Shown one piece after another: positions 49,911 to 61,265 of a stretch of DNA of 64,000 bases. Source of the stretch: Strongylocentrotus droebachiensis. Its lineage: Eukaryota > Echinodermata > Echinoidea > Camarodonta > Strongylocentrotidae. The position numbers and the translations under genes are program-made. The stretch spans positions 1 to 64,000 of the forward strand of contig JAVYIG010006528.1 in assembly GCA_035222895.1 (NCBI GenBank). The letters run 5' to 3'. The notes under the pieces were generated by a model that worked only from the letters and a program-made list of their open reading frames with translations, was not told the DNA's origin and searched no databases. How positions within the stretch are numbered: position 1 is the first letter of the stretch; the number at the start of each line of letters is the position of its first letter.

Positions 49911-51377
49911 CGCAACATAATGATACTACTTAGGAGACCATAGCATTCTTTTTAAGAAAGATATTTGCACATGGGATCACAAACTAAAAAAATGCTACAA
50001 AATGACTCTTCTACTATGCACTATTGACAGTATATACGCGATTTAATCGTTTTCGACATTGCGCAATAAATAAAGATGAGAAAGGTAAACCGATGTCGCG
50101 AACAGGTAGAGGAGCTCGAGCGCAACATAATGATACCACTTAGGAGACCATAGCATTCTTTTTAAGAAAGTTATTTGCAAAAGGGATCACAAACTAAAAA
50201 AAAATGCTTCAAATGACTCTTGTATTGCGCATTATGACAGTATATACGCGATTTAATCGTTTTCGACATTGCGCAAAAAATAAAGATGAGAAAGGTAAAC
50301 CGATGGCGCGAACAGATAGAGGAGCTCGAGCGCAACATAATGATACTACTTAGGAGACAATAGCATTCTTTTTAAGAAAGTTATTTGCAAATGGGATCAC
50401 AGACTAAAAAAAAATGCTTCAAATGACTCTTGTATTGCGCATTATGACAGTATATACGCGATTTAATCGTTTTCGACATTGCGCAATAAATAAAGATGAG
50501 AAAGGTAAAAACCGATGGCGCGAACAGATAGAGGAGCTCGAGCGCAACATAATGATACCACTTAGGAGACCATAGCATTCTTTTTAAGAAAGATATTTGC
50601 ACATGGGATCACAAACTAAAAAAATGCTACAAAATGACTCTTCTACTATGCACTATTGACAGTATATACGCGATTTAATCGTTTTCGACATTGCGCAATA
50701 AATAAAGATGAGAAAGGTAAACCGATGTCGCGAACAGGTAGAGGAGCTCGAGCGCAACATAATGATACCACTTAGGAGACCATAGCATTCTTTTTAAGAA
50801 AGTTATTTGCAAAAGGGATCACAAACTTTAAAAAAATGCTTCAAATGACTCTTGTATTGCGCATTATGACAGTATATACGCGATTTAATCGTTTTCGACA
50901 TTGCGCAAAAAATAAAGATGAGAAAGGTAAACCGATGGCGCGAACAGATAGAGGAGCTCGAGCGCAACATAATGATACTACTTAGGAGACAATAGCATTC
51001 TTTTTAAGAAAGTTATTTGCAAATGGGATCACAAACTAAAAAAAAATGCTTCAAATGACTCTTGTATTGCGCATTATGACAGTATATACGCGATTTAATC
51101 GTTTTCGACATTGCGCAATAAATAAAGATGAGAAAGGTAAAAACCGATGGCGCGAACAGATAGAGGAGCTCGAGCGCAACATAATGATACCACTTAGGAG
51201 ACCATAGCATTCTTTTCAAGAAAGATATTTGCACATGGGATCACAAACTAAAAAAATGCTACAAAATGACTCTTCTACTATGCACTATTGACAGTATATA
51301 CGCGATTTAATCGTTTTCGACATTGCGCAATAAATAAAGATGAGAAAGGTAAAAACCGATGTCGCGAACAGGTAGAG
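48008..51377 (+). repeat. HOR copy 10, 16 monomers (m10/m20 joint)
   Basis: Order is m1-m9, hybrid m10/m20, m21-m26, giving 3,370 bp. It has the same monomer number as copy 1 but a different joint: the hybrid starts with the GATACT of m10 and continues as a class B monomer of m20 type. The left flank belongs to the 9,889-bp-offset duplication and the right flank to the 35.77-kb-offset duplication. Confidence 0.88.
49902..50111 (+). repeat. Hybrid monomer m10/m20
   Basis: It starts GATACTACTTAGGAGAC as m10 and then becomes the class B m20 (CTTTTTAAG, A7, CAAAATGAC). Nine monomer steps are lost. The breakpoint falls in the same short stretch as in the hybrid at 40,013. Confidence 0.88.
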
Positions 51378-54300
51378 GAGCTCGAGCGCAACATAATGAT
51401 ACCACTTAGGAGACCATAGCATTCTTTTTAAGAAAGTTATTTGCAAATGGGATCACAAACTAAAAAAAATGCTTCAAATGACTCTTGTATTGCGCACTAT
51501 GACAGTATATACGCGATTTAATCGTTTTCGACATTGTGCAATAAATAAAGATGAGAAAGGTAAAAACCGATGACGCGAACAGATAGAGGAGCTCGAGCGC
51601 AACATAATGATACCACTTAGGAGACCATAGCATTCTTTTTAAGAAAGTTATTTGCAAAAGGGATCACAAACTTTAAAAAAATGCTTCAAATGACTCTTGT
51701 ATTGCGCATTATGACAGTATATACGCGATTTAATCGTTTTCGACATTGCGCAATAAATAAAGATGAGAAAGGTAAACCGATGGCGCGAACAGATAGAGGA
51801 GCTCGAGCGCAACATAATGATACCACTTAGGAGACCATAGCATTCTTTTTAAGAAAGTTATTTGCAAAAGGGATCACAAACTAAAAAAAAATGCTTCAAA
51901 TGACTCTTGTATTGCGCATTATGACAGTATATACGCGATTTAATCGTTTTCGACATTGCGCAATAAATAAAGATGAGAAAGGTAAACCGATGGCGCGAAC
52001 AGATAGAGGAGCTCGAGCGCAACATAATGATACCACTTAGGAGACCATAGCATTCTTTTTAAGAAAGATATTTGCACATGGGATCACAAACTAAAAAAAT
52101 GCTACAAATGACTCTTCTACTATGCACTATTGACAGTATATACGCGATTTAATCGTTTTCGACATTGTGCAATAAATAAAGATGAGAAAGGTAAACCGAT
52201 GGCGCGAACAGATAGAGGAGCTCGAGCGCAACATAATGATACTACTTAGGAGACAATAGCATTCTTTTTAAGAAAGTTATTTGCAAATGGGATCACAAAC
52301 TAAAAAAAAATGCTTCAAATGACTCTTGTATTGCGCATTATGACAGTATATACGCGATTTAATCGTTTTCGACATTGCGCAAAAAATAAAGATGAGAAAG
52401 GTAAAAACCGATGGCGCGAACAGATAGAGGAGCTCGAGCGCAACATAATGATACCACTTAGGAGACCATAGCATTCTTTTTAAGAAAGTTATTTGCAAAT
52501 GGGATCACAAACTAAAAAAAAATGCTTCAAATGACTCTTGTATTGCGCATTATGACAGTATATACGCGATTTAATCGTTTTCGACATTGCGCAATAAATA
52601 AAGATGAGAAAGGTAAAAACCGAAGGCGCGAACAGATAGAGGAGCTCGAGCGCAACATAATGATACCACTTAGGAGACCATAGCATTCTTTTCAAGAAAG
52701 ATATTTGCACATGGGATCACAAACTAAAAAAATGCTACAAATGACTCTTCTACTATGCACTATTGACAGTATATACGCGATTTAATCGTTTTCGACATTG
52801 CGCAATAAATAAAGATGAGAAAGGTAAACCGATGTCGCGAACAGGTAGAGGAGCTCGAGCGCAACATAATGATACCACTTAGGAGACCATAGCATTCTTT
52901 TTAAGAAAGTTATTTGCAAATGGGATCACAAACTAAAAAAAAATGCTTCAAATGACTCTTGTATTGCGCACTATGACAGTATATACGCGATTTAATCGTT
53001 TTCGACATTGCGCAATAAATAAAGATGAGAAAGGTAAAAACCGATGTCTCGAACATGTAGAGGAGCTCGAGCGCAACATAATGATACCACTTAGGAGACC
53101 ATAGCATTCTTTTTAAGAAAGTTATTTGCAAATGGGATCACAAACTAAAAAATATGCTTCAAATGACTCTTGTATTGCGCACTATGACAGTATATAGGCA
53201 ATTTAATCGTTTTCGACACAGCGCAATAAATAAAGATGAGAAAGGTAAACCGATGGCGCGAACAGATAGAGGAGCTCGAGCGCAACATAATGATACTACT
53301 TAGGAGACAATAGCATTCTTTTTAAGAAAGTTATTTGCAAATGGGATCACAAACTAAAAAAAAATGCTTCAAATGACTCTTGTATTGCGCATTATGACAG
53401 TATATACGCGATTTAATCGTTTTCGACATTGCGCAATAAATAAAGATGAGAAAGGTAAAAACCGATGGCGCGAACAGATAGAGGAGCTCGAGCGCAACAT
53501 AATGATACCACTTAGGAGACCATAGCATTCTTTTCAAGAAAGATATTTGCACATGGGATCACAAACTAAAAAATGCTACAAAATGACTCTTCTACTATGC
53601 ACTATTGACAGTATATACGCGATTTAATCGTTTTCGACATTGCGCAATAAATAAAGATGAGAAAGGTAAACCGATGTCGCGAACAGGTAGAGGAGCTCGA
53701 GCGCAACATAATGATACCACTTAGGAGACCATAGCATTCTTTTTAAGAATGTTATTTGCAAATGGGATCACAAACTAAAAAAAATGCTTCAAATGACTCT
53801 TGTATTGCGCATTATGACAGTATATACGCGATTTAATCGTTTTCGACATTGCGCAATAAATAAAGATGAGAAAGGTAAACCGATGGCGCGAACAGATAGA
53901 GGAGCTCGAGCGCAACATAATGATACCACTTAGGAGACCATAGCATTCTTTTTAAGAAAGATATTTGCACATGGGATCACAAACTAAAAAAAATGCTACA
54001 AATGACTCTTCTACTATGCACTATTGACAGTATATACGCGATTTAATCGTTTTCGACATTGCGCAATAAATAAAGATGAGAAAGGTAAACCGATGTCGCG
54101 AACAGGAAGAGGAGCTCGAGCGCAACATAATGATACCACTTAGGAGACCATAGCATTCTTTTTAAGAAAGTTATTTGCAAAAGGGATCACAAACTAAAAA
54201 AAAATGCTTCAAATGACTCTTGTATTGCGCATTATGACAGTATATACGCGATTTAATCGTTTTCGACATTGCGCAAAAAATAAAGATGAGAAAGGTAAAC

Positions 54301-56849
54301 CGATGGCGCGAACAGATAGAGGAGCTCGAGCGCAACATAATGATACTACTTAGGAGACAATAGCATTCTTTTTAAGAAAGTTATTTGCAAATGGGATCAC
54401 AAACTAAAAAAAAATGCTTCAAATGACTCTTGTATTGCGCATTATGACAGTATATACGCGATTTAATCGTTTTCGACATTGCGCAATAAATAAAGATGAG
54501 AAAGGTAAACCGATGTCGCGAACAGGTAGAGGAGCTCGAGCGCAACATAAAATACCACTTAGGAGACCATAGCATTCTTTTTAAGAAAGTAATTTGCAAA
54601 AGGGATCACAAACTAAAAAAAAATGCTTCAAATGACTCTTGTATTGCGCATTATGACAGTATATACGCGATTTAATCGTTTTCGACATTGCGCAAAAAAT
54701 AAAGATGAGAAAGGTAAACCGATGGCGCGAACAGATAGAGGAGCTCGAGCGCAACATAATGATAATACTTAGGAGACAATAGCATTCTTTTTCAGAAAGT
54801 TATTTGCAAATGGGATCACAAACTAAAAAAAAATGCTTCAAATGACTCTTGTATTGCGCATTATGACAGTATATACGCGATTTAATCGTTTTCGACATTG
54901 CGCAATAACAAAAGATGAGAAAGGTAAAAACCGATGTCGCGAACAGGTAGAGGAGCTCGAGCGCAACATAATGATACCACTTAGGAGACCATAGCATTCG
55001 TTTTAAGAAAGTTATTTGCAAATGGGATCACAAACTAAAAAAAATGCTTCAAATGACTCTTGTATTGCGCACTATGACAGTATATAAGCAATTTAATCGT
55101 TTTCGACACAGCGCAATAAATAAAGATGAGAAAGGTAAACCGATGGCGCGAACAGATAGAGGAGCTCGAGCGCAACATAATGATACTACTTAGGAGACAA
55201 TAGCATTCTTTTTAAGAAAGTTATTTGCAAATGGGATCACAAACTAAAAAAAAATGCTTCAAATGACTCTTGTATTGCGCATTATGACAGTATATACGCG
55301 ATTTAATCGTTTTCGACATTGCGCAATAAATAAAGATGAGAAAGGTAAAAACCGATGGCGCGAACAGATAGAGGAGCTCGAGCGCAACATAATGATACCA
55401 CTTAGGAGACCATAGCATTCTTTTTAAGAAAGATATTTGCACATGGGATCACAAACTAAAAAAATGCTACAAAATGACTCTTCTACTATGCACTATTGAC
55501 AGTATATACGCGATTTAATCGTTTTCGACATTGCGCAATAAATAAAGATGAGAAAGGTAAACCGATGTCGCGAACAGGTAGAGGAGCTCGAGCGCAACAT
55601 AATGATACCACTTAGGAGACCATAGCATTCTTTTTAAGAAAGTTATTTGCAAAAGGGATCACAAACTAAAAAAAAATGCTTCAAATGACTCTTGTATTGC
55701 GCATTATGACAGTATATACGCGATTTAATCGTTTTCGACATTGCGCAAAAAATAAAGATGAGAAAGGTAAACCGATGGCGCGAACAGATAGAGGAGCTCG
55801 AGCGCAACATAATGATACTACTTAGGAGACAATAGCATTCTTTTTAAGAAAGTTATTTGCAAATGGGATCACAGACTAAAAAAAAATGCTTCAAATGACT
55901 CTTGTATTGCGCATTATGACAGTATATACGCGATTTAATCGTTTTCGACATTGCGCAATAAATAAAGATGAGAAAGGTAAAAACCGATGGCGCGAACAGA
56001 TAGAGGAGCTCGAGCGCAACATAATGATACCACTTAGGAGACCATAGCATTCTTTTTAAGAAAGATATTTGCACATGGGATCACAAACTAAAAAAATGCT
56101 ACAAAATGACTCTTCTACTATGCACTATTGACAGTATATACGCGATTTAATCGTTTTCGACATTGCGCAATAAATAAAGATGAGAAAGGTAAACCGATGT
56201 CGCGAACAGGTAGAGGAGCTCGAGCGCAACATAATGATACCACTTAGGAGACCATAGCATTCTTTTTAAGAAAGTTATTTGCAAAAGGGATCACAAACTT
56301 TAAAAAAATGCTTCAAATGACTCTTGTATTGCGCATTATGACAGTATATACGCGATTTAATCGTTTTCGACATTGCGCAAAAAATAAAGATGAGAAAGGT
56401 AAACCGATGGCGCGAACAGATAGAGGAGCTCGAGCGCAACATAATGATACTACTTAGGAGACAATAGCATTCTTTTTAAGAAAGTTATTTGCAAATGGGA
56501 TCACAAACTAAAAAAAAATGCTTCAAATGACTCTTGTATTGCGCATTATGACAGTATATACGCGATTTAATCGTTTTCGACATTGCGCAATAAATAAAGA
56601 TGAGAAAGGTAAAAACCGATGGCGCGAACAGATAGAGGAGCTCGAGCGCAACATAATGATACCACTTAGGAGACCATAGCATTCTTTTCAAGAAAGATAT
56701 TTGCACATGGGATCACAAACTAAAAAAATGCTACAAAATGACTCTTCTACTATGCACTATTGACAGTATATACGCGATTTAATCGTTTTCGACATTGCGC
56801 AATAAATAAAGATGAGAAAGGTAAAAACCGATGTCGCGAACAGGTAGAG
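51378..56849 (+). repeat. HOR copy 11, complete 26-mer
   Basis: m1 to m26 in order, 5,472 bp. It is the second full-length copy and the partner of 15,609-21,078 at an offset of 35,769-35,771 bp. Confidence 0.93.
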
Positions 56850-59800
56850 GAGCTCGAGCGCAACATAATGATACCACTTAGGAGACCATAGCATTCTTTT
56901 TAAGAAAGTTATTTGCAAATGGGATCACAAACTAAAAAAAATGCTTCAAATGACTCTTGTATTGCGCACTATGACAGTATATACGCGATTTAATCGTTTT
57001 CGACATTGTGCAATAAATAAAGATGAGAAAGGTAAAAACCGATGACGCGAACAGATAGAGGAGCTCGAGCGCAACATAATGATACCACTTAGGAGACCAT
57101 AGCATTCTTTTTAAGAAAGTTATTTGCAAAAGGGATCACAAACTTTAAAAAAATGCTTCAAATGACTCTTGTATTGCGCATTATGACAGTATATACGCGA
57201 TTTAATCGTTTTCGACATTGCGCAATAAATAAAGATGAGAAAGGTAAACCGATGGCGCGAACAGATAGAGGAGCTCGAGCGCAACATAATGATACCACTT
57301 AGGAGACCATAGCATTCTTTTTAAGAAAGTTATTTGCAAAAGGGATCACAAACTAAAAAAAAATGCTTCAAATGACTCTTGTATTGCGCATTATGACAGT
57401 ATATACGCGATTTAATCGTTTTCGACATTGCGCAATAAATAAAGATGAGAAAGGTAAACCGATGGCGCGAACAGATAGAGGAGCTCGAGCGCAACATAAT
57501 GATACCACTTAGGAGACCATAGCATTCTTTTTAAGAAAGATATTTGCACATGGGATCACAAACTAAAAAAATGCTACAAATGACTCTTCTACTATGCACT
57601 ATTGACAGTATATACGCGATTTAATCGTTTTCGACATTGTGCAATAAATAAAGATGAGAAAGGTAAACCGATGGCGCGAACAGATAGAGGAGCTCGAGCG
57701 CAACATAATGATACTACTTAGGAGACAATAGCATTCTTTTTAAGAAAGTTATTTGCAAATGGGATCACAAACTAAAAAAAAATGCTTCAAATGACTCTTG
57801 TATTGCGCATTATGACAGTATATACGCGATTTAATCGTTTTCGACATTGCGCAAAAAATAAAGATGAGAAAGGTAAAAACCGATGGCGCGAACAGATAGA
57901 GGAGCTCGAGCGCAACATAATGATACCACTTAGGAGACCATAGCATTCTTTTTAAGAAAGATATTTGCACATGGGATCACAAACTAAAAAAATGCTACAA
58001 AATGACTCTTCTACTATGCACTATTGACAGTATATACGCGATTTAATCGTTTTCGACATTGCGCAATAAATAAAGATGAGAAAGGTAAACCGATGGCGCG
58101 AACAGATAGAGGAGCTCGAGCGCAACATAATGATACTACTTAGGAGACAATAGCATTCTTTTTAAGAAAGTTATTTGCAAATGGGATCACAAACTAAAAA
58201 AAAATGCTTCAAATGACTCTTGTATTGCGCATTATGACAGTATATACGCGATTTAATCGTTTTCGACATTGCGCAATAAATAAAGATGAGAAAGGTAAAA
58301 ACCGATAGCGCGAACAGATAGAGGAGCTCGAGCGCAACATAATGATACCACTTAGGAGACCATAGCATTCTTTTCAAGAAAGATATTTGCACATGGGATC
58401 ACAAACTAAAAAATGCTACAAAATGACTCTTCTACTATGCACTATTGACAGTATATACGCGATTTAATCGTTTTCGACATTGCGCAATAAATAAAGATGA
58501 GAAAGGTAAACCGATGTCGCGAACAGGTAGAGGAGCTCGAGCGCAACATAATGATACCACTTAGGAGACCATAGCATTCTTTTTAAGAATGTTATTTGCA
58601 AATGGGATCACAAACTAAAAAAAATGCTTCAAATGACTCTTGTATTGCGCACTATGACAGTATATACGCGTTTAATCTTTTTCGACATTGCGCAATAAAT
58701 AAAGATGAGAAAGGTAAAAACCGATGGCGCGAACAGATAGAAGAGCTCGAGCGCAACATAATGATACCACTTAGGAGACCATAGCATTCTTTTTAAGAAA
58801 GTTATTTGCAAAAGGGATCACAAACTAAAAAAAAATGCTTCAAATGACTCTTGTATTGCGCATTATGACAGTATATACGCGATTTAATCGTTTTCGACAT
58901 TGCGCAATAAATAAAGATGAGAAAGGTAAACCGATGGCGCGAACAGATAGAGGAGCTCGAGCGCAACATAATGATACCACTTAGGAGACCATAGCATTCT
59001 TTTTAAGAAAGATATTTGCACATGGGATCACAAACTAAAAAAATGCTACAAATGACTCTTCTACTATGCACTATTGACAGTATATACGCGATTTAATCGT
59101 TTTCGACATTGCGCAATAAATAAAGATGAGAAAGGTAAACCGATGTCGCGAACAGGAAGAGGAGCTCGAGCGCAACATAATGATACCACTTAGGAGACCA
59201 TAGCATTCTTTTTAAGAAAGTTATTTGCAAAAGGGATCACAAACTAAAAAAAAATGCTTCAAATGACTCTTGTATTGCGCATTATGACAGTATATACGCG
59301 ATTTAATCGTTTTCGACATTGCGCAAAAAATAAAGATGAGAAAGGTAAACCGATGGCGCGAACAGATAGAGGAGCTCGAGCGCAACATAATGATACTACT
59401 TAGGAGACAATAGCATTCTTTTAAGAAAGTTATTTGCAAATGGGATCACAAACTAAAAAAAAATGCTTCAAATGACTCTTGTATTGCGCATTATGACAGT
59501 ATATACGCGATTTAATCGTTTTCGACATTGCGCAATAACAAAAGATGAGAAAGGTAAACCGATGTCGCGAACAGGTAGAGGAGCTCGAGCGCAACATAAA
59601 ATACCACTTAGGAGACCATAGCATTCTTTTTAAGAAAGTAATTTGCAAAAGGGATCACAAACTAAAAAAAATGCTTCAAATGACTCTTGTATTGCGCATT
59701 ATGACAGTATATACGCGATTTAATCGTTTTCGACATTGCGCAAAAAATAAAGATGAGAAAGGTAAACCGATGGCGCGAACAGATAGAGGAGCTCGAGCGC

Positions 59801-61265
59801 AACATAATGATAATACTTAGGAGACAATAGCATTCTTTTTCAGAAAGTTATTTGCAAATGGGATCACAAACTAAAAAAAAATGCTTCAAATGACTCTTGT
59901 ATTGCGCATTATGACAGTATATACGCGATTTAATCGTTTTCGACATTGCGCAATAACAAAAGATGAGAAAGGTAAAAACCGATGTCGCGAACAGGTAGAG
60001 GAGCTCGAGCGCAACATAATGATACCACTTAGGAGACCATAGCATTCGTTTTAAGAAAGTTATTTGCAAATGGGATCACAAACTAAAAAAAATGCTTCAA
60101 ATGACTCTTGTATTGCGCACTATGACAGTATATAAGCAATTTAATCGTTTTCGACACAGCGCAATAAATAAAGATGAGAAAGGTAAACCGATGGCGCGAA
60201 CAGATAGAGGAGCTCGAGCGCAACATAATGATACTACTTAGGAGACAATAGCATTCTTTTTAAGAAAGTTATTTGCAAATGGGATCACAAACTAAAAAAA
60301 AATGCTTCAAATGACTCTTGTATTGCGCATTATGACAGTATATACGCGATTTAATCGTTTTCGACATTGCGCAATAAATAAAGATGAGAAAGGTAAAAAC
60401 CGATGGCGCGAACAGATAGAGGAGCTCGAGCGCAACATAATGATACCACTTAGGAGACCATAGCATTCTTTTTAAGAAAGATATTTGCACATGGGATCAC
60501 AAACTAAAAAAATGCTACAAAATGACTCTTCTACTATGCACTATTGACAGTATATACGCGATTTAATCGTTTTCGACATTGCGCAATAAATAAAGATGAG
60601 AAAGGTAAACCGATGTCGCGAACAGGTAGAGGAGCTCGAGCGCAACATAATGATACCACTTAGGAGACCATAGCATTCTTTTTAAGAAAGTTATTTGCAA
60701 AAGGGATCACAAACTTTAAAAAAATGCTTCAAATGACTCTTGTATTGCGCATTATGACAGTATATACGCGATTTAATCGTTTTCGACATTGCGCAAAAAA
60801 TAAAGATGAGAAAGGTAAACCGATGGCGCGAACAGATAGAGGAGCTCGAGCGCAACATAATGATACTACTTAGGAGACAATAGCATTCTTTTTAAGAAAG
60901 TTATTTGCAAATGGGATCACAAACTAAAAAAAAATGCTTCAAATGACTCTTGTATTGCGCATTATGACAGTATATACGCGATTTAATCGTTTTCGACATT
61001 GCGCAATAAATAAAGATGAGAAAGGTAAAAACCGATGGCGCGAACAGATAGAGGAGCTCGAGCGCAACATAATGATACCACTTAGGAGACCATAGCATTC
61101 TTTTCAAGAAAGATATTTGCACATGGGATCACAAACTAAAAAAATGCTACAAAATGACTCTTCTACTATGCACTATTGACAGTATATACGCGATTTAATC
61201 GTTTTCGACATTGCGCAATAAATAAAGATGAGAAAGGTAAAAACCGATGTCGCGAACAGGTAGAG
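56850..61265 (+). repeat. HOR copy 12, 21 monomers, variant cassette
   Basis: Order is m1-m4, m5, Bx, m10', m11, m12', m3', m13, m14, m15', m16-m20, m24-m26, giving 4,416 bp. It carries the same variant cassette as copy 4 but lacks m21-m23: the joint m20 to m24 is at 60,632. Since m23 and m20 share a consensus, this is probably an exchange between m20 and m23. Confidence 0.88.
57690..59580 (+). repeat. Variant cassette of nine monomers, copy 2
   Basis: It has the same nine monomers and the same private marks as 21,919-23,808, at an offset of 35,771-35,772 bp. Differences I noticed are one-base homopolymer lengths only: the A-runs in m5 and m12' are longer here and the T-run in m15' is shorter. 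Confidence 0.9.

Larger units (their letters stand above)
49920..60710 (+). repeat. Segmental duplication I, copy 2 (~10.8 kb)
   Basis: Partner of 14,150-24,940. The six differences I noticed are all one-base changes in homopolymer length (A-runs of m13, m17, m5, m12' and m16, and the T-run of m15'). Confidence 0.85.
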
